From positions 62,001 through 126,000 of the forward strand of contig NZ_JACBFQ010000006.1 of the NCBI RefSeq assembly GCF_021401125.1: 64,000 bases of DNA. The letters are read 5' to 3'. Shown piece by piece: positions 45,444-54,372 of the stretch (the first letter of the stretch is position 1; the number at the start of each line of letters is the position of its first letter). The notes beneath the pieces were generated by a model, which saw nothing but the letters and a program-made list of their open reading frames with translations, was not told the origin of the DNA and ran no database searches. This stretch comes from Xanthobacter sp. NM-59 (GTDB lineage: Bacteria > Pseudomonadota > Alphaproteobacteria > Rhizobiales > Xanthobacteraceae). The position numbers and the translations under genes are program-made.

Positions 45444-47264
45444 TCAGGCCACTTCCGCCACGTCCTTGATGCGCAGGGAGACGCGAGTCTCGCCCTGCCA
45501 GGTCTCCGGCTCCAGGGAACCGGCCACATGCAGCGGCCGCCCGCGGGCCGCCAGCAGGGCCCGGCCCAGCGGTTCGTCCGCCACGCGGAAGGCGATCGCC
45601 TTCAGGCTCGACCCATCGCCGGACATCAGCCGCGCCCGCACATGGCCGGCGCCGAAGCTCTCCACATAGGAGAGCTTATGGTTGGGAAAGGCGAACACCG
45701 GCTCCGGATTGCCAGCGCCGAACGGGCCGGCGCGGGCGACAGTTTCGGCCAACGCCGGCGTCGCCGCTGCGGCGGTCAGGGCACCGTCCACGGTCAGGGC
45801 CCCCTCGGCCCGCGAGCGCTCCACATCGGCACCGAGCCGCTCTTCCAGATGGGCGCGCAGATCGCCGAGCCGAGCGCGCTCCACCGTCAGGCCGGCTGCC
45901 ATGGCGTGGCCGCCGCCCTTCACGAGAAGCCCCTTCTCCACCGCCTCGCGGACGGCGCGGCCGAGATCCACCCCGGGCACGGAGCGGCCCGAGCCGGTGC
46001 CGGTGGCGCCATTGAGGGCGATGGCGAAAGCGGGGCGCTGGAAACGCTCCTTCAGGCGCGAGGCGACGAGGCCCACCACGCCGGGGTGCCAGCCCTCCCC
46101 GCTCACCACCACCACGGGGCCCTCGTCGTGAAGGCCGAGGGCCGCCTGCGCTTCCGCCTCGGCGGCGGCGACGATGGCGCGCTCCACCTCCTGGCGCTCG
46201 CTATTCAGGCGGTTCAGCTCGGTGGCGATGGTCTTCGCCTCCATGGGATCCTGGGTGAGCAGCAGCCGCGCGCCAAGCGCCGCATCGCCGATGCGCCCGC
46301 CCGCATTGATGCGCGGGCCAAGGATGAAGCCGAGATGATAGGGCCGCGGCGGCCCATCCAGCCGCGCCACGTCCATCAGCGCGGTGAGGCCCAGCCGGCC
46401 ACGTCGGCGCAGGGCGATAAGGCCCTTGGTGACAAACGCCCGGTTGAGGCCGGTGAGGGGCACCACGTCCGCCACCGTGGCCAGGGCCACGAGGTCCAGC
46501 GCCTCCAGCAGATCCGGCGCCGGCCGGTCGGTCCCGAAATGCCCGGCCTGCCGCAGCGCCCGCACCAGCCCCACGGCGGTGATGAAGGTGAGCCCCGCAG
46601 CGCACACATGGCCGAGACCGGAAAGGTCGTCCTCCCGGTTCGGATTCACGATGGCCTGGGCGGGCGGCAGCGCCTCGCTCGCCTGGTGATGGTCGATCAC
46701 CACCACGTCCATGCCCAACCGGCGGGCGGCGGCCAGCGGCTCGATGGAGGTGGTGCCGCAATCCACCGTCACCAGCAGCTTCACGCCCTCGGCGGCCAGG
46801 GCCTCGATGGCCGGCACATTGGGGCCGTAGCCTTCATAGATGCGATCAGGAATATGAAAGAGCGGGTCGAGCCCCGCCTGCCGCAGCAGCCCCACCAGCA
46901 GCGCCGTGGAGCATGCGCCATCCACGTCATAGTCCCCGAACACCGCCACCTTCTCGCCGCGGGTGACGGCATAAGCGAGCCGCGCCACCGCGGGGGCCAT
47001 GTCGGTGAGGGTATCGGGATCAGGCAGAAGGGTGCGCAAAGCGGGATCGAGATAGGTCTCGACGTCCTCCAGGGCGACGCCCCGCCCGGCGAGCACGCGG
47101 GCGAGCAGGTCGCTCACACCGTAGCGCTGGGCCATGGCGAGGGCCGTCTGTGCGCCGCGCACATCCAGCCGCTCCCGCCAGGCGCGGCCGGTGGCGGATT
47201 GGGAGACGTTGAGGAAGGGTCGATTCGTCAGGGCGATATTCACCGGCTCATGAAGCCAGAGCAT
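45444..47264 (-). CDS. recJ: Single-strand-specific 5'-3' exonuclease RecJ
   Basis: Protein of 606 aa that degrades single-stranded DNA in the RecF pathway, mismatch repair and replication-fork repair. DHH-family motifs: FGDYDVDGACS (Asp residues 111-115), VDCG at 167-170, IDHH at 190-193, and HVCAAGLTF. The DHHA1 domain carries KGGGHAMAAGLTV, and the C-terminal OB-like domain includes FGAGNPEPVF. The start lies at the family's usual N-terminus (LNVSQSATGRAW). Size matches typical RecJ. It is probably a single-gene unit here. Confidence 0.97.
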   Translation of the reverse strand: MLWLHEPVNIALTNRPFLNVSQSATGRAWRERLDVRGAQTALAMAQRYGVSDLLARVLAGRGVALEDVETYLDPALRTLLPDPDTLTDMAPAVARLAYAVTRGEKVAVFGDYDVDGACSTALLVGLLRQAGLDPLFHIPDRIYEGYGPNVPAIEALAAEGVKLLVTVDCGTTSIEPLAAARRLGMDVVVIDHHQASEALPPAQAIVNPNREDDLSGLGHVCAAGLTFITAVGLVRALRQAGHFGTDRPAPDLLEALDLVALATVADVVPLTGLNRAFVTKGLIALRRRGRLGLTALMDVARLDGPPRPYHLGFILGPRINAGGRIGDAALGARLLLTQDPMEAKTIATELNRLNSERQEVERAIVAAAEAEAQAALGLHDEGPVVVVSGEGWHPGVVGLVASRLKERFQRPAFAIALNGATGTGSGRSVPGVDLGRAVREAVEKGLLVKGGGHAMAAGLTVERARLGDLRAHLEERLGADVERSRAEGALTVDGALTAAAATPALAETVARAGPFGAGNPEPVFAFPNHKLSYVESFGAGHVRARLMSGDGSSLKAIAFRVADEPLGRALLAARGRPLHVAGSLEPETWQGETRVSLRIKDVAEVA

Positions 47265-47320
47265 CAGGGCGTCGTCGAGGCTTCAGGGCGCAAGCCCTCC
47301 ATGCGCGAGCTCGGCAGCGC

Positions 47321-48571
47321 TCAGAACAGCCGCAGCGCCAGCAGCACCACAAGCGCGGCGAGCGCGGCGATGAGGGTGGCGACCGCGAAGCGCACCGTGA
47401 ACGCCCGCGTGCCCCCGGCGGCCGCGAACAGCACGCGACCCACGCCATTCATGCCCAGGGCGATGAGGATGCACAGGGCCGCCCCTTCCATGGAAAGGCC
47501 ATTGCCGGCGAGCCGCGTCGCGTTCAGGGACGGCACATCCACGTCCACGAGGCCAGCCACCGCGCTCACCAGATAGAGGCTGTCCGGCCCCACCGCCTTC
47601 AGCAGGAACCCGCTCAGCAGCGACACGGTGCCGAACAGGGCCGCGAACGCCGCCAGCGGGCCAATATCGATGGGATTGCCGAGATTGGCCTCGCCCCGCG
47701 CACCGGCGCCCCGCCGCATCATCACCGCCCCTGGAATGCCGAAGCCGGCGGCCGCCGCCAGGGCCGGCGGGCCCAGATGCAGCAGCAGTTCGGGGCGCAC
47801 CACGGCGCAGATGACCAGCACACGCAGCACCGAGACCATGGCCGCCAGCGCCGCGCCTCCCGCCAGCAGACCCGAGGGCTCACCCGCCGTGGAGCGCCGC
47901 GCGAAGGCGATGGCAACCGCTGTGGATGACACCATGGCGCCGCCCACGGCGGAAAAGAGAATGCCCTTCTCGGGCCCCGCCACCTTCACCGCCACATAGC
48001 CCGCAAAGGAGATGGTGGCCGTGAGCACCATGAACAGCCAGATTTGGCGCGGGTTCAGGCTGTGGAAGGGGTCGATGGTGTGATCCGGCAGCAGCGGCAG
48101 CACGATGACGGTCATCACCAGCAGCAGCAGCGCGGAGCGCAGCTCGGGCCATGTCAGGCGCCGCACCAGGCGGTGCAGCCCCTCCCGCTCCGCCAGCAAG
48201 GCGGTGACGGCAATGGCGCCGGCGGCGGCCACCTCCGTATCGTCCACCACCGCGAGCGCGCCCAGCGCGAATACAAGGATGGCGGCGACGATGCCCGTGA
48301 TGCTGTAATCGTTATCGCGCAGCATCTCGCGATATTTGAAGACCGCGAACAGCGTGCTGGCCGCGAGGCCCGCCACGATCAGCAGCGCCGGGCTCTCCAG
48401 CGCCTGGGACAAGGCCGCGCTGACGCCGCCGAGCAGGCCCACAAGCGCATAGGTGCGGATGCCGGCGGTGCGGCTGCCCTCCTCCTCCTTGCGCTCGCGC
48501 CACCCACGCTCGACCCCCACCAAGAGGCCGATGGCAAGGGAGACGGCGAGATGGAAAATCAGGTGGTCCAT
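47321..48571 (-). CDS. MgtC/SapB family protein with DUF4010 domain
   Basis: Protein of 416 aa, all membrane helices with short loops. The N-terminal third has the MgtC/SapB fold signature (LAIGLLVGVERGWRERKEEE, GIRTYALVGLLGG). The rest is DUF4010, with helical blocks VSSTAVAIAFARRS and VAGLVDVDVPSLN. Such fused proteins are common in Proteobacteria. The function is unknown; the MgtC domain is linked to magnesium-limited growth and ATP synthase control in pathogens, but this cannot be transferred safely. It lies 57 bp upstream of recJ on the same strand. Confidence 0.88.
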   Translation of the reverse strand: MDHLIFHLAVSLAIGLLVGVERGWRERKEEEGSRTAGIRTYALVGLLGGVSAALSQALESPALLIVAGLAASTLFAVFKYREMLRDNDYSITGIVAAILVFALGALAVVDDTEVAAAGAIAVTALLAEREGLHRLVRRLTWPELRSALLLLVMTVIVLPLLPDHTIDPFHSLNPRQIWLFMVLTATISFAGYVAVKVAGPEKGILFSAVGGAMVSSTAVAIAFARRSTAGEPSGLLAGGAALAAMVSVLRVLVICAVVRPELLLHLGPPALAAAAGFGIPGAVMMRRGAGARGEANLGNPIDIGPLAAFAALFGTVSLLSGFLLKAVGPDSLYLVSAVAGLVDVDVPSLNATRLAGNGLSMEGAALCILIALGMNGVGRVLFAAAGGTRAFTVRFAVATLIAALAALVVLLALRLF

Positions 48572-48905
48572 GGTGTCCGGCCCATTCGCGCGGCGACTCC
48601 GCCCGGCGCGATCCTAGAGAGTTTTCCGGCGAAGTGGACACCGGTTCACATGAAGAAAACGCGACAGCCCAATAAGCTAGGCCACGCCCACGCCCCGGGA
48701 ACCGGGAAACGAGCCGGCCGCCTGCCCTGGCGCGGAAGGTCCGCCTCTCCGCCCTCATCGCACGCTGTTTCGCAGATGTGGCGGAGGCGGACATGTTGCC
48801 ATTCTGTTCCCCTTCCGCTCCAGCTCTGGCAAGATGGGCCAATCCTGGCCGCGGGCCGCGCACGATTCGCGTGCGCGCTCGCTTATGCTCTGCTATCGAC
48901 CATCC
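48572..48905. other. Divergent spacer with palindromic repeat element
   Basis: A 334-bp spacer between the divergent MgtC-type gene and parE. It must hold both promoters. It contains one REP-like element, 48615-48663, described separately. No gene is seen. Confidence 0.45.
48615..48663. repeat. Short palindromic intergenic repeat (REP-like)
   Basis: A 49-bp element with nested inverted repeats: outer GTTTTC (48621-48626) with GAAAAC (48655-48660), inner GTGGAC (48634-48639) with GTTCAC (48644-48649), one mismatch. The sequence type GTTTTCCGGCGAAGTGGACA is familiar to me as a dispersed repeat in Hyphomicrobiales genomes; I could not verify copy number here. Confidence 0.55.
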
Positions 48906-50945
48906 ATGTCCGATACCGATGATCTCTTCGGCTCCGCCGGCCGTCCGCGCTCCTCGTCCAAGGCTTCCGGCCGGACGAAGGCCACCACCGTCCCCACCAT
49001 GGCTTCCGACTACACCGCCGCCCACATCGAGGTGCTGGAGGGTCTGGAACCGGTGCGCCGGCGGCCGGGCATGTATATCGGCGGCACAGATTCCAAGGCG
49101 CTGCACCATCTGTTCGCCGAGGTGGTGGACAATTCCATGGACGAGGCGGTGGCCGGCCACGCCTCCTTCATCGAAGTGCAGCTCGCCACCGACGGCTACC
49201 TGACCGTGATCGACAACGGGCGCGGTATTCCGGTGGAGGACCACCCCAAGTTTCCCGGCAAGTCGGCGCTGGAGGTCATCATGACCACCCTGCATGCCGG
49301 CGGAAAGTTCGACAGCAAGGTCTACGAGACCTCCGGCGGCCTGCACGGCGTGGGCGTGTCGGTGGTGAACGCGCTCTCCGACCACCTCGAGGTGGAGGTG
49401 GCGCGCGACCAGACCCTTTATCGCCAGCGCTTCTCCAAGGGCGTGGCCGAAGGGCCGGTGGAGAAGGTCGGGCGCATCACCAACCGGCGCGGCACCAAGG
49501 TGCGCTTTCACCCTGACCCGGAAATCTTCGGCCCCGGCGCGCATTTTGATCCCGGCCGGGTGTTCCGCATGGCGCGCTCCAAGGCCTATCTGTTCGGCGG
49601 CGTGGAAATCCGCTGGTCGTGTGATCCGGAGCTGCTGAAGGGCGTCGATGGCGTTCCGGAAAAGACGGTGTTCCGCTTCCCCGGCGGCCTGCGCGACTAC
49701 CTCGCCTCCGACCTTGAAGGCCAGACCCTGGTGCATCCGGACATCTTCTCCGGGCGCATCCAGAAGCCCGGCGGCCACGGTTCGGTGGAATGGGCGGTGG
49801 CCTGGGTGGCGGACGGCGACGGCTCCATCGCATCTTACTGTAATACCATCCCCACGCCGGACGGCGGCACCCATGAGAATGGCCTGCGCGCGGTGCTGCT
49901 CAAGGGCCTGAAGGACCATGCCGAGCGCTCCGGCCAGGGCAAGCGCGGCTCGGTCATCACCGGCGACGATGTGAGCACGGGCTGCGTCGCCATGCTCTCG
50001 GTGTTCGTGCGCGAGCCCGAATTCCAGGGCCAGACCAAGGACCGGCTTGCCACGACGGAAGCCGCCCGCATCGTGGAAAGCGCGCTGCGCGACCCCTTCG
50101 ACCACTGGCTGGCGGCCAATCCGAACCAGGCGAGCCGGCTGCTCGAGCACGTCATCGACCGGGCAGAGGAACGCCTGCGCCGCAAGCAGGAGCGGGAGAT
50201 TTCCCGCAAGACCGCGGTGCGCAAGCTGCGCCTGCCCGGCAAGCTGGCCGACTGCTCCAACACCGAGGCAGCGGGTTCCGAACTGTTCATCGTGGAGGGC
50301 GATTCGGCCGGCGGCTCCGCCAAGCAGGCGCGCGACCGCAAGACGCAGGCAGTGCTGCCCCTGCGCGGCAAGATCCTGAACGTGGCCAGCGCCGGCCGCG
50401 ACAAGCTGGCCCAGAACCAGCAGATTTCGGACCTCACCCAGGCGCTGGGCTGCGGCACAACATCAACTTACCGTGATACCGACCTGCGCTATGAGAAGGT
50501 CATCATCATGACGGACGCAGACGTGGACGGGGCGCATATCGCCTCCCTTCTCGTCACCTATTTCTTCCGGCAGATGCCGAAATTGATCGAAGGCGGCCAT
50601 CTTTATCTTGCGGTGCCGCCGCTCTACCGCATCACCCAGGGCGCCAAGACCCTTTATGCGCGCGACGATGCCCACAAGGAAAAGCTGCTGAAGAAGGAGT
50701 TTACCGGCAAGGGCAAGGTGGAGGTGGGCCGCTTCAAGGGCCTGGGCGAAATGATGCCGGCCCAGCTCAAGGAAACCACCATGGACCCCAAGACGCGCAC
50801 GCTCCAGCGCGTCAGGATCGAGGACGCCGAGCGCGCCGCCACCGTCGACATCGTGGAACGGCTGATGGGCAACAAGCCGGAGGCCCGCTTCACCTTCATT
50901 TCCGAGCACGCCGCCTTCGCCGACGAGGACCTGCTCGACATTTGA
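48906..50945 (+). CDS. parE: DNA topoisomerase IV subunit B
   Basis: Protein of 679 aa, the ATPase subunit of topoisomerase IV, which decatenates daughter chromosomes. The GHKL domain has EVVDNSMDEAVAG, VIDNGRGIPVEDH and GGLHGVGVSVVNALS. The TOPRIM domain carries EGDSAGGSAKQARDRKTQA, with the acidic DADVDGAHI pair downstream. These and the absence of the GyrB-specific insert support ParE over GyrB. The disordered N-terminus (DDLFGSAGRPRSSSK) is usual for the group. The start at 48906 is by family length; there is no clear ribosome binding site, so a short-leader mRNA is possible. parC is not adjacent. Confidence 0.95.
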   Translation: MSDTDDLFGSAGRPRSSSKASGRTKATTVPTMASDYTAAHIEVLEGLEPVRRRPGMYIGGTDSKALHHLFAEVVDNSMDEAVAGHASFIEVQLATDGYLTVIDNGRGIPVEDHPKFPGKSALEVIMTTLHAGGKFDSKVYETSGGLHGVGVSVVNALSDHLEVEVARDQTLYRQRFSKGVAEGPVEKVGRITNRRGTKVRFHPDPEIFGPGAHFDPGRVFRMARSKAYLFGGVEIRWSCDPELLKGVDGVPEKTVFRFPGGLRDYLASDLEGQTLVHPDIFSGRIQKPGGHGSVEWAVAWVADGDGSIASYCNTIPTPDGGTHENGLRAVLLKGLKDHAERSGQGKRGSVITGDDVSTGCVAMLSVFVREPEFQGQTKDRLATTEAARIVESALRDPFDHWLAANPNQASRLLEHVIDRAEERLRRKQEREISRKTAVRKLRLPGKLADCSNTEAAGSELFIVEGDSAGGSAKQARDRKTQAVLPLRGKILNVASAGRDKLAQNQQISDLTQALGCGTTSTYRDTDLRYEKVIIMTDADVDGAHIASLLVTYFFRQMPKLIEGGHLYLAVPPLYRITQGAKTLYARDDAHKEKLLKKEFTGKGKVEVGRFKGLGEMMPAQLKETTMDPKTRTLQRVRIEDAERAATVDIVERLMGNKPEARFTFISEHAAFADEDLLDI

Positions 50946-51010
50946 GGGCGCCGACGCGCCGCGCCACGCCCGCCGCCACGCCTCACGCAAACGTAAGGCA
51001 GACGTATACA

Positions 51011-51038
51011 TTGACATGTCGGCGGTTTTACATATGTT
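51011..51038 (+). promoter_or_regulatory. Probable sigma-70-type promoter for the RhlE-type helicase
   Basis: TTGACA (51011-51016) followed 16 nt later by TATGTT (51033-51038). The surrounding bases are A/T-rich for this genome. Transcription would start near 51045, leaving a leader of about 110 nt before the ATG at 51155, a feature often seen for cold-inducible helicases. Confidence 0.45.
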
Positions 51039-51154
51039 GCTGATCGTCGTCCGAGTTATGTCGAATCCAAGCGCGCCGACCGACGACCACTCGTCTGAGC
51101 CCGTACGGCACGGGACGTTCGATCAGCGGCGCGCCGCCGCATCCAAAAGATGCA

Positions 51155-52585
51155 ATGTCATTTTCCGAACTCGGCCTGAGCGAGAAGGTTCTCGCGGCTG
51201 TCGCCGACACGGGCTACACAAAGCCCACACCCATTCAGGCCCAGGCCATTCCCGAGGTTCTGGCGCGCCGAGATGTGCTCGGTATTGCGCAGACGGGCAC
51301 CGGCAAGACTGCGGCCTTCACCCTTCCCATGCTGACGCTCCTCGAACAGGGCCGCGCTCGGGCACGCATGCCCCGCACCCTGATCCTCGAGCCGACGCGA
51401 GAGCTTGCCGCACAGGTCGAAGAGAACTTCACCCGCTACGGCAAGAACCACAAGCTGAACGTGGCGCTGCTCATCGGCGGCGTTTCGTTCGGCGACCAGG
51501 ACTCCAAGCTCCTGCGCGGCGTTGACGTGCTCATCGCCACCCCCGGCCGCCTGCTCGATCATGTGGAGCGCGGCCGGCTCCTGCTCTCCGGCATCGAGGT
51601 GCTCGTCATCGACGAGGCCGACCGCATGCTGGACATGGGCTTCATCCCGGACATCGAGCGCATCTGCAAGCTCGTGCCCTTCACCCGCCAGACCCTGTTC
51701 TTCTCGGCCACCATGCCGCCGGAGATCCAGCGGCTGGTCGACCAGTTCCTGTCGAGCCCGGTGCGCATCGAGGTGGCCAAGCCCTCCTCCACCGCCTCCA
51801 CGGTGACACAGCTCCTGGTCGCCTCCGGCAAGGAGGATTGGGAGAAGCGCGACGTGCTGCGCGGCCTCATCCGCGGCAGCGAAAACCTGCAGAACGGCAT
51901 CATCTTCTGCAATCGCAAGCGCGATGTGGCGGTGCTGCATCGCTCGCTGCAGAAGCACGGCTTCAATGCCGTGGCACTGCACGGCGACATGGACCAGCAC
52001 GCCCGCATCAAGGCCCTCGACTCCTTCCGCAACGGCGAAGCCACCTTGCTGGTGGCATCCGACGTGGCGGCGCGCGGCCTGGATATTCCCGCGGTGGGCC
52101 ACGTCTTCAATTATGACGTGCCCCACCATGCCGAAGATTATGTCCACCGCATCGGCCGTACCGGCCGCGCCGGGCGCTCCGGCGTCGCCTATACGCTGGT
52201 GACCCACTCGGACGCCAAGTCGCTGGCCGCCATCGAGAAGCTCATCGGCAATTCCATTCCCTGGCAGGGCGAGCCCCTGGGCGAAGCCCCGCCGCGGGAA
52301 AAGCGGGAGAGCCGCGAGCGTGAGGACGGCCGCCTGCGTGGCAAGCGCAAGGTGGAAAAGGAAGGCCGCAGCTCTCCCCGTCGCGAACGCGAGAGGGAGC
52401 CGCGGGCGGACAAGGAACCGCGCGTCGAGGAGCAGCCTCGCGCCGAGCGTCCGCGCCGGCCCCAGCGTGAAGAGGCCACCGAGGCCCGCCCGCCGCGCCG
52501 CGAACGCGCGCCGGCGAACGAACCGGCGGACATGTCCCACCTGCCCGCCTTCCTCCTGCGCCCGGTGCGCGTGAAGGCGAGCTGA
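51155..52585 (+). CDS. DEAD-box ATP-dependent RNA helicase (RhlE type)
   Basis: Protein of 476 aa. All helicase motifs are present: Q motif (YTKPTPIQAQAIP), I (AQTGTGKT), Ia (PTRELAAQ), Ib (TPGRLLDH), II (VIDEADRMLDMGF), III (SAT), IV-VI (IIFCNRKRD, DVAARGLDIP, HRIGRTGRAGR). The C-terminal 90 residues are a long Arg/Glu-rich tail (about 390-460), a likely RNA-binding extension as in RhlE. Roles in RNA unwinding, cold growth or ribosome assembly are known for the family. It has its own promoter candidate and a downstream terminator. Confidence 0.92.
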   Translation: MSFSELGLSEKVLAAVADTGYTKPTPIQAQAIPEVLARRDVLGIAQTGTGKTAAFTLPMLTLLEQGRARARMPRTLILEPTRELAAQVEENFTRYGKNHKLNVALLIGGVSFGDQDSKLLRGVDVLIATPGRLLDHVERGRLLLSGIEVLVIDEADRMLDMGFIPDIERICKLVPFTRQTLFFSATMPPEIQRLVDQFLSSPVRIEVAKPSSTASTVTQLLVASGKEDWEKRDVLRGLIRGSENLQNGIIFCNRKRDVAVLHRSLQKHGFNAVALHGDMDQHARIKALDSFRNGEATLLVASDVAARGLDIPAVGHVFNYDVPHHAEDYVHRIGRTGRAGRSGVAYTLVTHSDAKSLAAIEKLIGNSIPWQGEPLGEAPPREKRESREREDGRLRGKRKVEKEGRSSPRREREREPRADKEPRVEEQPRAERPRRPQREEATEARPPRRERAPANEPADMSHLPAFLLRPVRVKAS

Positions 52586-52595
52586 ACGCACTCCG

Positions 52596-52630
52596 CCCCG
52601 CCGTGCTCCCTCGGGCCATGGCGGGGTTTT
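52596..52630 (+). terminator. Intrinsic terminator after the DEAD-box helicase gene
   Basis: CCCCGCC (52596-52602) pairs with GGCGGGG (52620-52626), followed by TTTT. The loop is 17 nt. It lies just after the helicase stop. Confidence 0.75.
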
Positions 52631-52703
52631 CCATTCCGGCCCCGCCGCACCTCACGACCTGCCCCGGGCACACATCGGGACTGGCGGCGACAGGAGGAGC
52701 GCC

Positions 52704-53672
52704 ATGGGGCAACAGCTTTTCCGCGCCTTCGCCGTAGCGCTGCTGCTCGGCCTGTCGCTCCTCTCCCCTGCCCGCGCCGAGATGACGTTCACAGAACGCG
52801 AACTGGCCAACGGCCCATTGCGCGGCACACTCACCCTGCCCTCGCAGGGCGAGGTCACGGCCGCCGCCCTGGTCCTCTCGGGGTCGGGCCCTGTCGATCG
52901 TGACGGCAACCTTCCCCACGCCCGCAATGACAGCCTGAAGGCCCTGGCCCGGGGGCTTGCGGCCCATGGCATCGCCACCTTGCGGGTCGACAAGCGCGGC
53001 ATTGGCGCCAGCGCCAGCGGCGTGACGCGGGAAGACGAGCTGCGCTTTGCAACCTATGTGTCCGATGCCCAGTCCTGGCTGGCGATCCTGAAGGCGCTGC
53101 AATGGCCGGCGGGCCATGCGCCTCCGCTCTTCCTCATCGGCCACAGCGAGGGCGCCCTGGTGGCCACCCTCGCGGCCCAGGGCACGTCGGTGGCGGGCCT
53201 GGTGCTGATCGCCGGGGCCGGAGAGCCGGCCGGTGCCCTGCTCGAACGACAGCTCGCCGCAGCGGAACTGCCGCAGGCGCTCCACGCCCAGTCCCACCGC
53301 ATCTTGGAAAGCCTGCTCCGCCAGTCGCCGGTGGCGGATGTGCCGCCGGAGCTGTTCACGCTCTATCGGCCCAGCGTGCAGGGCTATCTCATGTCCTGGC
53401 TGCCGCTTGACCCGGCGGCGGAGCTTGCGAAGGTCAGCGCGCCGGTGCTTGTGGTTCAAGGCACCACCGACCTCCAGGTTTCACCCGAGGACGCCGATCG
53501 CCTCACGGCAGCCCGGCCGGGCGCGCGACAGGCGCGGATCGAAGGTATGAACCATGTGCTGAAGCTTGCCCCGCCCGACCGTGGCGCAAACCTCGCCACC
53601 TATGCGATGCCCGATCTGCCGCTGGCCCCCGGCCTCATCCCCGCCATCGTGACGTTCATGGGCGCACCCTAA
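52704..53672 (+). CDS. Secreted alpha/beta hydrolase
   Basis: Protein of 322 aa. AGGAGG lies 6 nt before the ATG. A signal peptide (MGQQLFRAFAVALLLGLSLL, cleavage after SPARA) targets the periplasm. The hydrolase fold shows the oxyanion region SGSGPVDRDGN, the nucleophile Ser in IGHSEGALVATL, Asp in VQGTTDLQVSPED and His in EGMNHVLKLAP. The pattern resembles feruloyl-esterase-like or dienelactone-hydrolase-like members of the family. The substrate is unknown. It stands alone. Confidence 0.85.
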   Translation: MGQQLFRAFAVALLLGLSLLSPARAEMTFTERELANGPLRGTLTLPSQGEVTAAALVLSGSGPVDRDGNLPHARNDSLKALARGLAAHGIATLRVDKRGIGASASGVTREDELRFATYVSDAQSWLAILKALQWPAGHAPPLFLIGHSEGALVATLAAQGTSVAGLVLIAGAGEPAGALLERQLAAAELPQALHAQSHRILESLLRQSPVADVPPELFTLYRPSVQGYLMSWLPLDPAAELAKVSAPVLVVQGTTDLQVSPEDADRLTAARPGARQARIEGMNHVLKLAPPDRGANLATYAMPDLPLAPGLIPAIVTFMGAP

Positions 53673-53997
53673 GGCGCGCACGGCGCCCAGTGAGCCGCCG
53701 CCGGGCCGCGCTTCCACGGCACGCTCTCCGCTCACGCCAACGCCCCGTATGCCAGCTGCCTCCAGCGGATGGCCTGTGTTCGGGCCTCGGCTGGCCATCT
53801 ACACATCCGGCTCGCCTAGGCGCACGGCTCCGCCCCCGCTGCGCGGCCTTGTTCGCCCCCCTGTCCGAAGCGGCGGCAAACGATGTCCCGCGCGTGGGCG
53901 AATGCGCATCCCCTGCATAAAATCGGCCAATGTCCGACGCATTGAGCTGACGTGCGCTCTTGGCACGGATGGAACGCTATCCCGTCCGAAAGGGCCT
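53673..53997. other. Spacer between hydrolase and TfoX-N gene (convergent ends)
   Basis: A 325-bp spacer between convergent genes. Crossing frames are Arg/Pro-rich. No convincing terminator or gene is present. A short stretch (53717-53800) weakly resembles the tfoX tail but was not accepted as a repeat. Confidence 0.35.
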
Positions 53998-54333
53998 CTA
54001 CCGAGCGGCACGCTCCCGCGCGGCCACCCGGGCGGCGTCCAGAGCGCGGCGGGCCAGGGCCGCGAGATCATCCGCATCATCCAGAGCTGCTTCCGGCACA
54101 CGCCAGAAGCTGGCCATGGTGCGCGGACCGGTCTTCGCCACATAGCGAAAGGGCTCGGAGCCGCGCGCGGCGAGGTCCGCGGCGAAGGCGGCATCGGCCT
54201 TGAGATAGAGCAGCCCGTCCGCTTCAAGCGCGAACATCACCCCATCCGCATAGACGCCGGCGCCACCGAACATGCGGCGCAGGCGTACCGGGCCAAACGC
54301 GCTGAACAGATCGGAAATGGTATCCAGATCCAC
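53998..54333 (-). CDS. TfoX N-terminal domain protein
   Basis: Protein of 111 aa consisting of the TfoX/Sxy N-terminal domain alone. The signature is RRMFGGAGVYADGVMFAL, followed by DGLLYLKADAAFAADLAARG and a helical tail of Ala/Arg (DDLAALARRALDAAR). In gamma-proteobacteria TfoX controls competence; stand-alone domains in Alphaproteobacteria are common and have no proven role. It has no C-terminal DNA-binding-type domain. The gene lies 39 bp downstream of the oxygenase-like gene's stop on the same strand and may be co-transcribed with it. Confidence 0.85.
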   Translation of the reverse strand: MDLDTISDLFSAFGPVRLRRMFGGAGVYADGVMFALEADGLLYLKADAAFAADLAARGSEPFRYVAKTGPRTMASFWRVPEAALDDADDLAALARRALDAARVAARERAAR

Positions 54334-54372
54334 TACACACCTCGGTCCTCGGCCAAGCTCCGCCCGCTCAGG

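Noticed and set aside
53717-53800. Possible decayed copy of the tfoX 3' end, as seen for recJ and ycjF
   Set aside because: Only three short matches of about 10 bases with inconsistent spacing compared with the gene; likely chance in GC-rich DNA.
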